A DNA stretch of 22,722 nt, from positions 1 to 22,722 of IMG/VR virus record IMGVR_UViG_3300018083_000790. One strand, 5' to 3'. The position numbers and the translations under genes are program-made. Source of the stretch: a virus. Positions 12,791-21,158 of the stretch are shown here, piece after piece. The notes beneath the pieces were generated by a model. The model did no database searches and was not told where the DNA came from. It saw only the letters and a list, made by a program, of their open reading frames with translations. Position 1 is the stretch's first letter. Each line of letters opens with the position of its first letter.

Positions 12791-14721
12791 CCGACCTGCA
12801 CGTAGACATAGAGACCTACAGCGACCTGGACCTGGCCGACGTCGGCGTTTACAAGTACACCGAGCACCGGAGCTTTAAGGTTTTATGGATCGCCTACAGC
12901 CTGGACGGAGGACCAACGATCCTGGTCGAAATGAACAGCAAGCCAGGAATTCACTATTCCAATTTTTTAGCCCTTTTGCTTTCCAGGGACTGCACCAAGC
13001 ACGCCTGGAACGCCCAATTTGAACGGACCTGCCTGGCAAAGCACACCGGTAGACCGATGCACCCCGAACAATGGCGATGCACGATGGTGAAAGCAGCCAA
13101 CCTGGGACTACCCCTAAGCCTGGAGGTTTGCGCCCGGGTTTTGGACACCCCACCCAAGGACCCCGAGGGAACCAGGCTCATGAAATTATTCTCGATGCCG
13201 CAAAAGCCGACCAAGAAAAACGGGAACCGGACACGGATCTACCCGGAGGACGCGCCCGAGGACTGGAAGGCATACGGGGCCTATTGCCAGCGGGACGTGG
13301 AGGCGGAACTGGCGATCGACAAAGCAATCCAGCACTACAAGATAACCAGCACGGAGCAACAGCTCTGGAACCTGGACCAGCGGATCAACGACCGAGGCAT
13401 CCGGGTAGACCTGGACCTGGCCAGGGAGGCCGTAACGATGGACCGGGACCACCGGGAGACCGTGATGGCGGAGGCCAGGGAACTGACCGGTCTGGCCAAC
13501 CCAGGGAGCCGGCAGCAACTGATCGGATGGCTGGATAGCCAGGGCCTGCAGATGGACCAGCTCACCAAGACGACGGTACAAACCGCGATGACCAGCACGA
13601 CCGGCGACGTTTACCGGGCCCTGCAACTTAGACAGCAGCTCAGCAAAACCAGCATAGGAAAATACCAGACCATGATCGACGCGGCCGGCAGCGACAGCCG
13701 GCTCCGGGGAATGCTGCAGTTTTACGGCGCCAACCGGACCGGCAGGTGGGCCGGACGCCTGGTACAATTACAGAACCTCCCCAGGATTAACATCACCGGC
13801 CTGGACACGGCCCGAGAGATCGTGAAGGACGGCGACCAGGAGACCCTGGAGCTGATATTTGACACGGTCCCAGGGACCCTGAGCCAACTAATCAGAACGG
13901 CCTTCATACCCGAGGACGGCCAGGTTTTAACGACCCTGGACTTCTCCGCGATCGAGGCCAGGGTGATCGCCTGGCTGGCCAGGGAAGAATGGCTCCTGGA
14001 CGTTTTCAGGGGCGACGGCCGCGTTTACGAGGCGACCGCCAGCCGGATGTTTAACATCCCGATCGAACAAGTAGACAAGGCAGCCAGGCAACGCGGCAAG
14101 GTCGCAACTTTGGCCCTGGGATACCAGGGAGGAGCCGGAGCCCTGATGACGATGGGAGCCCTGGAGATGGGCCTAACCGAGGACGAGCTCGGACCCCTGG
14201 TCGTGGCCTGGCGACAAGCCAACCCCAGGATCGTCCGGTTTTGGAAGGCCTGCCAGGACGCAGCGATGGAGGCCCTCCTGACCGGCCACAGCCGGGTGGG
14301 ACGTTTCCTAACCTTCACCAGGGAACGCGGCACCCTGCACATTATTCTGCCCTCTGGAAGGCGCCTGAGCTATTGGAGCGCCAGGCTCGACCGCGACGGC
14401 GGATGGCCCCGGATCAAATACCAGGGAATGAACCAGACCACCAAGAAGTGGGAGTGGGAAGAAACCTACGGAGGCAAGCTGGCGGAGAACATAACCCAGG
14501 CGATCGCCAGGGACCTGCTAGCCGACAAGCTCCTACTTTTAGACGACGCCTGCCACGACACCAAGCAACGGATCGTCGCGCACGTTCACGATGAAATTAT
14601 CCTGGAAGGCAAGGCCGGACACCTGGCCTATTTCCTGGAACTGATGGAGCGCCCGGTTTTTTGGGCGCCCGACCTACCGCTGAGAGCGGAGGGAGCCGAG
14701 CAAAATTATTACCACAAATAA
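12787..14721 (+). CDS. Family A DNA polymerase with 3'-5' exonuclease
   Basis: A 644-residue replicative polymerase. The proofreading exonuclease domain (1-180) has DIETYS (Asp7, Glu9), WNAQFE (Asn75) and YCQRD (Tyr166, Asp170). The polymerase domain has motif A DFSAIEARV (Asp385, Glu390), motif B RQRGKVATLALGYQGG (Lys438, Tyr446) and motif C HVHDEI (His601, Asp602, Glu603). Ser387 and Glu390 in motif A fit phage-type PolA. The palm includes a long insertion around 500-565 with LPSGRRLSYW. There is no 5'-nuclease domain, as usual for phage versions of this length. All catalytic residues are present, so it should be active. It is coupled to the HNH gene by ATGA. Confidence 0.93.
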   Translation: MTDLHVDIETYSDLDLADVGVYKYTEHRSFKVLWIAYSLDGGPTILVEMNSKPGIHYSNFLALLLSRDCTKHAWNAQFERTCLAKHTGRPMHPEQWRCTMVKAANLGLPLSLEVCARVLDTPPKDPEGTRLMKLFSMPQKPTKKNGNRTRIYPEDAPEDWKAYGAYCQRDVEAELAIDKAIQHYKITSTEQQLWNLDQRINDRGIRVDLDLAREAVTMDRDHRETVMAEARELTGLANPGSRQQLIGWLDSQGLQMDQLTKTTVQTAMTSTTGDVYRALQLRQQLSKTSIGKYQTMIDAAGSDSRLRGMLQFYGANRTGRWAGRLVQLQNLPRINITGLDTAREIVKDGDQETLELIFDTVPGTLSQLIRTAFIPEDGQVLTTLDFSAIEARVIAWLAREEWLLDVFRGDGRVYEATASRMFNIPIEQVDKAARQRGKVATLALGYQGGAGALMTMGALEMGLTEDELGPLVVAWRQANPRIVRFWKACQDAAMEALLTGHSRVGRFLTFTRERGTLHIILPSGRRLSYWSARLDRDGGWPRIKYQGMNQTTKKWEWEETYGGKLAENITQAIARDLLADKLLLLDDACHDTKQRIVAHVHDEIILEGKAGHLAYFLELMERPVFWAPDLPLRAEGAEQNYYHK

Positions 14722-14734
14722 AAACAACACGACC

Positions 14735-15118
14735 ATGAACGAAGTAACACGCGACGAAATCCAACAACTGATCAATGTTTTTACCTGGATGGCAGACGGC
14801 GTCACCGACGAGGAGACCGCCAGGATTTACAGACATTGTGCCGGGATCGCCGGCACGGTAATCCAGGACCGCAAACCCGCGCCGGAACCAAAGCCGACAG
14901 CCCTGAACAGAATCCTGGCCTGGCTGGACGAGAACCACCTGCCGCACGGCAGCTCGGTCCAATGCTGCAGCGACGACGTCGGAATCGACCACCTGCACCT
15001 GACCGTACCCAGCAAGGACGGTGGCGTTTACGCCAAGACGATCGACGCCAACGACGACCTGGAAGCAAACCTGGACAAGTGGCTGGCCCGCGTTAAAAAA
15101 GAGGAGCGTAGCCGATGA
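14735..15118 (+). CDS. Small hypothetical protein of the replication module
   Basis: A 127-residue protein with an N-terminal helical half (EIQQLINVFTWMADGVTDEETARIYRHCAGIAGTVI), a Pro-rich linker (PAPEPKPTA) and a C-terminal part with LAWLDENHLPHGSSVQCC, then a beta strand pair (GIDHLHLTVPSKDGGVYAKTI) and a closing helix. It ends with an ATGA overlap into the membrane-anchored deoxyribosyltransferase-like gene. No family recognised; coupling hints at joint function with that gene. Confidence 0.55.
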   Translation: MNEVTRDEIQQLINVFTWMADGVTDEETARIYRHCAGIAGTVIQDRKPAPEPKPTALNRILAWLDENHLPHGSSVQCCSDDVGIDHLHLTVPSKDGGVYAKTIDANDDLEANLDKWLARVKKEERSR

Positions 15119-15879
15119 AGATCGTATACCTGGCGCACCCGATAGGCGCATACGGAACAACGACGGTCCAGGACAACCTGGCCAGCCTTCGCCGGATCAT
15201 TCGGCAGATCAACCTGGAGGAGCCGGACACGGTACCCTTCGCACCCTATTATACCGACGTGGTCAGCCTGGACGACTCGGTCCCCGAGGAGCGGGCACGC
15301 GGGATGAAAAACGGCGCTGAGATTTTGCGCCGGGGATTTTACGACGAGCTCTGGATTTGTTCGACCAGGATCAGCAGCGGCATGGAGGCGGAGATAGCGG
15401 CAGCCAGGGAGGCGGAGATGCCGGTAAGGCACTACCTGCTACCCTGGGGCCTGGACCCCGAGCGTTACAAACCGCTGACGGCGGAGGACATGATCGCCGG
15501 CACCACGATAGTGAAACCCTGGAAGCTGAAGCACCCCAGCAAGATCGACCTGGAGGACCAGGCTAACGACTGGGCCCTGAAGAACCAGATCGAAGCAAGG
15601 ACCGAGGCTAGCCGGGGACCAAGGGCGACTATCCAGGTGCAGACCGACACCAGCCTGCAACCCAGGTGGAAGGTCCCGCGCTGGCTGGTAAAAGCCCTCC
15701 GGTATATTTTCTTTTTACCCCTGGCCCTGGCAGCCTGGGCGATCACGGTCGGGTACATCGCCGGAGAGGGAGGCACCAGCGTCGCCGGACGGGTCGTCGG
15801 GGCCTTTTTCGGGTTAGTTTTTCTCCTTATCATTACCGCCTACATTTTTGAATTCAATCAAAAGCACGACAAGCCATGA
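15115..15879 (+). CDS. Nucleoside 2-deoxyribosyltransferase-like (DUF4406-type) domain fused to two membrane helices
   Basis: A 254-residue protein. Residues 1-115 look like the NDT/DUF4406 Rossmann-type fold: YLAHPIG at the start (like YLAGP of NDT), a helix with NLASLRRIIRQI, PFAPYYTD, then DELWICSTRISSGMEAEIAAAREAEMPV with Glu93 at the expected catalytic Glu position. After a polar linker (116-188) come two hydrophobic helices at about 195-215 and 226-246 and a short charged end. The hairpin topology should leave the enzyme domain in the cytoplasm. NDT-fold enzymes act on nucleosides or related N-glycosides; membrane tethering is not what I know of the family. ATGA overlaps join it to both neighbours, placing it firmly in the replication operon. 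Confidence 0.7.
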   Translation: MKIVYLAHPIGAYGTTTVQDNLASLRRIIRQINLEEPDTVPFAPYYTDVVSLDDSVPEERARGMKNGAEILRRGFYDELWICSTRISSGMEAEIAAAREAEMPVRHYLLPWGLDPERYKPLTAEDMIAGTTIVKPWKLKHPSKIDLEDQANDWALKNQIEARTEASRGPRATIQVQTDTSLQPRWKVPRWLVKALRYIFFLPLALAAWAITVGYIAGEGGTSVAGRVVGAFFGLVFLLIITAYIFEFNQKHDKP

Positions 15880-18272
15880 CCAACCAAAAACTAGACATCG
15901 CCCTGGGCAAAAGCCGGGAGACGGTCCGATGGAAAAACGAGAAGTGGGAATGGGACGACCTACGGCTCCGCCTGGCAGAAACCCAGCGCACCCACGAAAG
16001 CCTGACCGACTACATGAAACTGCCCAAGGGAAAGCAGGACCAGATCAAGGACGTCGGCGGGTTTGTTGGCGGATATTTACGCAACGGCAAGCGAGGGAAG
16101 GGGACGGTTAAGCACCGGCAGATTTTGACCCTGGACATCGACCAGGCGGAGCCGGATCTTTGGGACCGGGTAGAGATCGCCCTGCAGGACCTGGAGGCCC
16201 TGGTTTATTCCACCCACAAACACAGCATCGAAGCACCCCGGCTCCGACTGGTGATGCCCCTCACCAAGCCGGTCCAGGAGGAGCAATACGAACCCCTGGC
16301 CAGGAAAATAGCGGAGCGCCTGGGCATGGATCAATTCGACCAGACCAGCTACCGACCGACCCAACTGATGTACTGGCCGTCGACCGCCAAGGACGGGGAG
16401 TTTTTATACCGGCACCAGGGAGGAGACTGGCTGAACCCGGACGACTACCTGGACGAATACCCGAACGGATGGCAGGACACCTCGGCCTGGCCAAGGAGCG
16501 CCAAGGAGGCCGAACATGTACAACACGCGATCGGCCTGGCCGGCGATCCCCTGGACAAGCCAGGGATGGTCGGCGCCTTCTGCCGGACCCGCGACGTACA
16601 CCAGGCGATAGCCGATTTTTTGGCCGACGTTTACGAGGGGACGGACCAGCCCAACCGCTATACGTTTAAGGGCGGAAGCACCAGCGCCGGCCTGGTCGTT
16701 TACAATCAGGGCCGGTTTGCCTTCTCCAATCACGGCACCGACCCGGCCTCGGAACAACTTTGCAACGCCTGGGACCTGGTGAGAATTCACAAGTTCGGAG
16801 GAGCCGACACCGAGAAGGATGTGGACCTGCCGATCAACCAGAAACCATCGCAAAAGGCCATGCTCGAATTTGCAGCGGCGGACCAGGCCACCAGGATGAC
16901 CCTGGGACGGGAGCGGATCGCGGCCACCAAGGGAGCCTTTAAGGTGGAGACCGGGGCGGAGGAGGAGCCCGACGACACCTGGATGGCGGGCCTGGACACG
17001 ACCAAAGGAGGGGACCCAAAAAAGACGATCGATAACATTTATTTGATCCTGGAGAACGACCCCAGGCTGAAGGGACGCCTACGGCGGAACCTTTTCTCAG
17101 GGAAGGAAACCGTTGGCGCCGGCGTCCCCTGGAAGGCCGACGGCCAGCTCACCGACGGAGACATAAACGGATTGCTCCACTACCTGGAGCACGCCTACCG
17201 GATCGACAGCAAGCCAAAGATTTTGACAGCCCTGGACCTGGTACTACGGGAACACAGCCACCACCCGGTCAAGGATTACCTTAACTGGGCCTTTACGAAA
17301 TGGGATGGCTTTAGCCGGGTCGAGCGACTCCTGGTCGATTACCTGGGAGCGGAGGACACGGCCTACACCCGAGCCGTGACCCGCAAAACCCTGGCAGCGG
17401 CCTGCGCCAGGATACAGGAACCAGGCTGCAAGTTCGACTACGTCCTGACCCTGGTCGGCAAGCAGGGAGCCGGCAAAAGCACCTTTGTTGCCAAGCTCGG
17501 CGGGGATTGGTATAGCGACAACCTGCCGACGGTCCAGGGAAAGGAGGGCGCCGAGCAAATCCAGGGCGTCTGGATCATGGAGATGGGAGAGCTGGCCGGG
17601 ATCAAGAAGGCGGAAGTGGAGATCGTTAAGCATTTTATCAGCCGGCAGGAGGACAGCTACCGACCGGCCTACGGGATCAAGAAGGTGACCTACCCCAGGC
17701 AATGCATCTTTATAGGCACCACCAACACCGACAACTTCCTACGGGACTCCACCGGGAATCGCCGGTTTTGGCCGGTTAAAGTTGACCGGAACCAGGCGAC
17801 CAAGGACCCGGCGACGATCGGAGCGTTTGAACGGGCTCAAATTTGGGGCGAAGCGATGGCCATATGGGCCAACCGGGAGGACATGTACCTATCCAGGGAG
17901 CTGGAGGATAAAGCCAGGGAACAGCAGGAGGACCACAGCGAGGAGGACGACAGAACGGCGGACGTTATACGGTACCTGGAGACGCCGATAACCGAGGACT
18001 GGGACAGGATGGACCTGGCCGAACGGCGGGCCTTTATAAACGGATACGACGGCATCCGCAAAGGGACGATCGAGCGAACGGTGGTTAGTGTTGCGGAGAT
18101 TTGGGCGGAGGCGCTGGACGGGGACAAAAAAGGAATGAACAACTTTAGTACAAAACCGATCCACGACATCATGAGAAAGCTCCCCGGATGGGAACCAGGG
18201 AAGGCCAAGCGACAACGCGGAGGAGTGTACGGGAAGCAGACCGTTTATATACGCAAAAACCTGGAACCGTGA
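15876..18272 (+). CDS. Primase-helicase: AEP primase domain plus VirE-type (SF3-like) ATPase
   Basis: A 798-residue protein. The N-terminal archaeo-eukaryotic primase-like domain has LTLDIDQ (Asp87, Asp89), STHKHS (His114) and PRLRLVMPL (Arg122, Arg124). The C-terminal virulence-associated-E-type ATPase begins at about residue 385. It has Walker A GKQGAGKS (528-535), Walker B-type VWIMEMGEL (Glu569), VEIVKHFISRQEDSYRPAYG, TTNTDNFL and the arginine-finger segment TGNRRFWPV. A winged-helix-like end (about 725-798) resembles origin-binding tails of such proteins. It would unwind the origin and make primers for the family A polymerase. It is followed directly by an intergenic gap with iteron-like repeats that this protein could bind. 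Confidence 0.88.
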   Translation: MTNQKLDIALGKSRETVRWKNEKWEWDDLRLRLAETQRTHESLTDYMKLPKGKQDQIKDVGGFVGGYLRNGKRGKGTVKHRQILTLDIDQAEPDLWDRVEIALQDLEALVYSTHKHSIEAPRLRLVMPLTKPVQEEQYEPLARKIAERLGMDQFDQTSYRPTQLMYWPSTAKDGEFLYRHQGGDWLNPDDYLDEYPNGWQDTSAWPRSAKEAEHVQHAIGLAGDPLDKPGMVGAFCRTRDVHQAIADFLADVYEGTDQPNRYTFKGGSTSAGLVVYNQGRFAFSNHGTDPASEQLCNAWDLVRIHKFGGADTEKDVDLPINQKPSQKAMLEFAAADQATRMTLGRERIAATKGAFKVETGAEEEPDDTWMAGLDTTKGGDPKKTIDNIYLILENDPRLKGRLRRNLFSGKETVGAGVPWKADGQLTDGDINGLLHYLEHAYRIDSKPKILTALDLVLREHSHHPVKDYLNWAFTKWDGFSRVERLLVDYLGAEDTAYTRAVTRKTLAAACARIQEPGCKFDYVLTLVGKQGAGKSTFVAKLGGDWYSDNLPTVQGKEGAEQIQGVWIMEMGELAGIKKAEVEIVKHFISRQEDSYRPAYGIKKVTYPRQCIFIGTTNTDNFLRDSTGNRRFWPVKVDRNQATKDPATIGAFERAQIWGEAMAIWANREDMYLSRELEDKAREQQEDHSEEDDRTADVIRYLETPITEDWDRMDLAERRAFINGYDGIRKGTIERTVVSVAEIWAEALDGDKKGMNNFSTKPIHDIMRKLPGWEPGKAKRQRGGVYGKQTVYIRKNLEP

Positions 18273-18288
18273 CTGGACCAACAAAAAC

Positions 18289-18534
18289 CCTGGACCCGCA
18301 AACCAGGACAGACGCCGGACCCGCAGGAACCGCTATAACTTACCAGCGGGTCCAACAGCGGGTCCAGGTCAAAACCAAACCAGGACAGCGATACGAGCCA
18401 ACGGACCTACTGGAACCACAAATAAATATAAAAATAGATATTGTTTATTTAGGAGGGGAAACGCCCCCGCGAGGCACCCGCGTAACACGTAAATGCGCCC
18501 GCGAGAGATTTGGTAATGTTTGCGGGTCCGCGAG
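18289..18534 (+). other. Candidate replication origin: iteron-like repeats plus AT-rich tract
   Basis: The 284-base gap between primase-helicase and VRR-NUC genes holds five copies of the octamer GGACCCGC, two forward (18292, 18317) and three inverted (18346, 18358, 18522). The outer pair extends to an 11-bp inverted repeat (18289-18299 with 18358-18368). A second family, CCGCGAG, recurs at 18467, 18499 and 18528. Between them, 18418-18451 is almost pure A/T in a GC-rich genome. Repeats beside an AT-rich tract next to the initiator gene are the usual form of a phage origin. A regulatory region is the alternative. Confidence 0.5.
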
Positions 18535-18556
18535 GCCAAGGGAAAAACCAACCAAG

Positions 18557-18847
18557 ATGAGCATAGAAAAATGGATCGAGACGAGGCTTAAAATTGAGAT
18601 AGGGAAGCGAGGCGGACTGGCCCTTAAATTCTGGTGCGTTTCTTTCACCGGGATGCCCGACCGGATGGTTTTGTTACCAGGCACCAGGATCGACTTTATA
18701 GAACTGAAGGATGCCGGCAAGCGACCGAACCCCAGGCAGGCATACGTACACCGGCAACTGGCACGCCTGGGTTTCCCGGTACGAACGATAAGAACGCCGG
18801 AGCAACTAGCGGATTATTTGGCAAGCATAAAAACAACAGCAAAATGA
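18557..18847 (+). CDS. VRR-NUC domain nuclease
   Basis: A 96-residue stand-alone VRR-NUC (PD-(D/E)XK family) nuclease. Motifs are GMPDRMVL (Asp35), IDFIELKDAGKRP (Glu49, Lys51) and RQAYVHRQLARLGF (Gln61), followed by a TPEQLADYL helix. The length is typical for phage versions. These enzymes cut branched or flap DNA and regularly sit beside an SNF2 helicase in phages, as here. The frame stays open upstream into the primase gene, but the ATG at 18557 after an A-rich leader matches the family N-terminus. The stop overlaps the helicase start (ATGA). A TAATGTTTG at 18514 may serve as a weak promoter. Confidence 0.85.
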   Translation: MSIEKWIETRLKIEIGKRGGLALKFWCVSFTGMPDRMVLLPGTRIDFIELKDAGKRPNPRQAYVHRQLARLGFPVRTIRTPEQLADYLASIKTTAK

Positions 18848-20241
18848 AAGGACCCGAACAACTACACGAATACCAGCGGCACGCAATACAGCACGCCCTG
18901 GACAACCCGGCCTGCGGCCTGTTCCTGGAGATGGGACTAGGCAAGACGATCTCCACCCTGACCGTGATTCAGGAGCTTATGTTTGATCGGTTTGAGACCA
19001 GGAAAACCCTGGTGATCGCACCCAAGCGAGTAGCGGCATACACCTGGGGAGCGGAGATCAGGGAATGGACCCACACCTGCCACCTACGGACCAGCAAAAT
19101 AATGGGCACACCGCAGGAGCGGATAGCGGCGATCAAAAGGCCAGCGGACATTTACCTGATTAACCGGGAGAACCTGGCCTGGCTGATCGAGCACCTGGAC
19201 AAAGGGAAGGCCTGGGACTACGACCTGGTTATTTTGGACGAGCTAAGCAGTTTCAAGAACGCCGGCTCAAAACGTTTCCGTGCTCTGCGGAAGGTGCGTG
19301 GCAAGATCAGCCGGATCATTGGCCTGACCGGCACACCAGCTCCCAACGGACTGCTGGACCTTTGGCCACAGATTTATTTGCTGGACCAGGGACAGCGACT
19401 AGGGCAGACGATCACCGGATACCGCAGCCAGTATTTTACACCGGCAGCCATGATGGGGATGATCGTTACCAAGTACGCCCTGAAAAAAGGAGCCGACCAG
19501 GAGATACACAACAAGATCGCGGACATTTGCATAAGCATGAAGGCGGAGGATTACCTGGAACTGCAGGGACGGATCGACCTGATACACCCGGTTTATTTGA
19601 ACCAGGCGCTAGCGGAACGCTACACCGCCTTCGAGGAGGACGCCGTGATGCAGATCGAGGACCAGGAGATCACGGCCGTGAACGCGGCAGCCATGACCAC
19701 CAAACTGCTGCAGTTTTGCAGCGGAGCGGCCTACAGCCAGGAGGGCAGGTGGGCCTGGATACACGACGAGAAACTGGACGCCCTGGAAGATTTATACGAA
19801 GCCGCCGTCGGAAACCCGGTCCTGGTGCTATACCAATACAAGCACGAAGCCGAGCGGATAGCGGCCAGGTTTCCCAAAGCAAAGCTGGGACTGGACAGCC
19901 AGGCCGACCTGGACAAGTGGAACCGGGGAGAGATCGAGATGCTGGTCGTTCACCCGGCGAGCGTCGGGCACGGCCTGAACCTGCAGCAAGGCGGGCACCA
20001 ACTGATCTGGTTTACCTTACCCTGGAGCCTGGAGCTTTACACCCAGGCCGTCGCCCGCCTGGACCGCCAGGGACAAACCAGGATGGTAACCAACACGATC
20101 CTGGCCACCAAGGACACGGTAGAGGCCGACGTCGCCCTGGCGCTGACCAACAAGGCGAGAACCCAGGCCAAACTGATGGAAGCCGTGAAGGCCAGGATTA
20201 AGGCCGTACAACGCAAAATAGGGAGGAGGGAAACAGCATGA
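18844..20241 (+). CDS. SNF2-type superfamily 2 DNA helicase
   Basis: A 465-residue protein starting at the ATG overlapping the VRR-NUC stop; the longer upstream frame runs through that gene and is rejected. Motifs are LHEYQRHAI (Q-motif-like start), GLFLEMGLGKT (Walker A Lys34), VIAPKRVAAYTW (Ia), LVILDELSSFKN (II, Asp132-Glu133), GLTGTPAPNG (III), VLVLYQYKHEAERI (IV), VVHPASVGHGLNLQ (V) and QAVARLDRQGQT (VI, Arg405, Arg408). The protein is compact, without extra domains, as in phage replication cassettes. It probably moves on duplex or forked DNA and works with the VRR-NUC nuclease in recombination or fork processing. Confidence 0.92.
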   Translation: MKGPEQLHEYQRHAIQHALDNPACGLFLEMGLGKTISTLTVIQELMFDRFETRKTLVIAPKRVAAYTWGAEIREWTHTCHLRTSKIMGTPQERIAAIKRPADIYLINRENLAWLIEHLDKGKAWDYDLVILDELSSFKNAGSKRFRALRKVRGKISRIIGLTGTPAPNGLLDLWPQIYLLDQGQRLGQTITGYRSQYFTPAAMMGMIVTKYALKKGADQEIHNKIADICISMKAEDYLELQGRIDLIHPVYLNQALAERYTAFEEDAVMQIEDQEITAVNAAAMTTKLLQFCSGAAYSQEGRWAWIHDEKLDALEDLYEAAVGNPVLVLYQYKHEAERIAARFPKAKLGLDSQADLDKWNRGEIEMLVVHPASVGHGLNLQQGGHQLIWFTLPWSLELYTQAVARLDRQGQTRMVTNTILATKDTVEADVALALTNKARTQAKLMEAVKARIKAVQRKIGRRETA

Positions 20242-20435
20242 GAAAATACGTGGCCGTTTTCATAATTTTAGGGAAGGGAGAGGACCGAAGCAATCCCCTA
20301 CCTTTGAAGGAAGCCAGGGAATGGATCGCGGACCGGCAAAAGACATATGCCAACGTTTTGCAGCGGACCCGTTGGCAAGCCTACCTGGAGACAGAAAGCA
20401 GACCAGACCTGGCCAAGCCACCAAAAACACGTTAA
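20238..20435 (+). CDS. Small basic hypothetical protein
   Basis: A 65-residue basic protein coupled to the SNF2 helicase gene by an ATGA overlap. It opens with a hydrophobic strand-like stretch (YVAVFIILGKGE), too short for a confident membrane helix. A helical segment follows (LKEAREWIADRQKTYANVLQRTRW) and a Lys/Pro-rich tail (KPPKTR). No family recognised. Confidence 0.5.
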   Translation: MRKYVAVFIILGKGEDRSNPLPLKEAREWIADRQKTYANVLQRTRWQAYLETESRPDLAKPPKTR

Positions 20436-20446
20436 AAACTAAAGCC

Positions 20447-20632
20447 ATGATAACAAGAAAGCTCTTCCGACAACTTATGTTCATACTCGCGACCGTCGCC
20501 GTTTTCCTGATCCTGGGCGCCTACGTTTTCAACTTCAAACCGATCGCGATGTCCGTAAAAACAATTTACACCCTGGGCTTTATTGCCCTGATCGTTTACC
20601 TGGCCCTGGGCACGGCAGACGACAAGATTTAA
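20447..20632 (+). CDS. Small double-span membrane protein
   Basis: A 61-residue protein from the ATG at 20447; a longer in-frame reading overlaps the previous gene and is rejected. Basic N-terminus (MITRKLFRQ), a membrane helix at about 10-28 (LMFILATVAVFLILGAYVF), a short basic loop (NFKPIAMSVK), a second helix at about 40-57 (TIYTLGFIALIVYLAL) and a short acidic end. Size and topology resemble class II holins, but many small phage membrane proteins share this shape and no endolysin is adjacent, so holin is only a possibility. Confidence 0.55.
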   Translation: MITRKLFRQLMFILATVAVFLILGAYVFNFKPIAMSVKTIYTLGFIALIVYLALGTADDKI

Positions 20633-20643
20633 AACCAGCAGCC

Positions 20644-20901
20644 ATGAACAGCAAGCTATTTATCCAGATGACCCTGGAGGAGATCATAGAGGCCTACCCC
20701 GAGCGGGAGTTTTTAAGCGCCGACGGATTGGAGGCAGCCGTGATCGGCCTGAAGGGAGACCGCCTGGTATACAGCACCAAGAAGATCATAGAGATATTGC
20801 AAACCAGGGACGGCATGAGCGAGGACGACGCCTGGGAGTTTTTCAGTTTTAACATTGAAGGCGCCTACGTCGGGACCAAGACGCCGATCTTCATGGATTA
20901 A
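20644..20901 (+). CDS. Conserved phage protein of unknown function
   Basis: An 85-residue acidic protein. The segment DRLVYSTKKIIEILQTRDGMSEDDAWEFFSFNIEGAYVGTKTPIFMD (residues about 40-85) matches a pattern I recognise in many small phage proteins: Y-x-x-x-K-x-I-E-x-L, RDGMS, EFFxFN and GAYVG-x-x-TPIF. Those proteins have no assigned function that I know. It is the last gene before a terminator and the long intergenic gap. Confidence 0.7.
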   Translation: MNSKLFIQMTLEEIIEAYPEREFLSADGLEAAVIGLKGDRLVYSTKKIIEILQTRDGMSEDDAWEFFSFNIEGAYVGTKTPIFMD

Positions 20902-20908
20902 AAAAAAG

Positions 20909-20943
20909 GGGCCGGCAGAGAACTGCCAGCCCGTTAACTTTTT
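20909..20943 (+). terminator. Intrinsic terminator closing the replication operon
   Basis: A 10-bp stem with one C-A mismatch (20909-20918 with 20923-20932) is capped by AGAA and followed by GTTAAC and a five-T run. It lies 7 bases after the last gene of the operon. An A-run before the stem would let it work weakly in the other direction too. Confidence 0.75.
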
Positions 20944-21158
20944 CCAATATCCATTAAAATCAAAACATTAACGCCACCCCCACATCCAAACAGGAATAGC
21001 CGACAGCAAGATATAAAAAAAGCCGGACTTTTACGCCCGGCCCAAAATACAACCCATGACCCAAGAAAGGTCGACCAGGGCCGAAGATAGGGAGAAATAA
21101 ACAGCCTGTTGATAAAAAAAGGGGAATTTGTGGACAAACCCGCGTTAATTTGGCACCG
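20944..21158. other. Noncoding gap between replication and packaging modules
   Basis: Together with the terminator this is the second-longest noncoding stretch in the window. It has no convincing + strand gene. Besides the minus-strand terminator it contains TGTTGATAA (21108) and TGTGGACAA (21129), each one base off the DnaA-box complement TGTGGATAA; this is weak evidence. I find no clear promoter for the methyltransferase gene. Confidence 0.45.
21015..21041 (-). terminator. Minus-strand intrinsic terminator
   Basis: Read on the minus strand, a 7-bp stem with one G-U pair (21041-21035 with 21028-21022) has a GTAAAA loop and is followed by seven T residues (complement of 21015-21021). It would stop leftward transcription coming from the methyltransferase region. 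No convincing minus-strand gene is visible there, so it may block antisense transcription or end a small antisense RNA. Confidence 0.65.

Noticed and set aside
18188-18556. Upstream in-frame extension of the VRR-NUC gene
   Set aside because: The extension overlaps the primase gene and covers the iteron-like repeats; the family N-terminus begins at the ATG at 18557.
18634-18843. Upstream in-frame extension of the SNF2 helicase
   Set aside because: It lies inside the VRR-NUC gene in another frame; the ATG at 18844 with ATGA overlap gives the normal helicase start.
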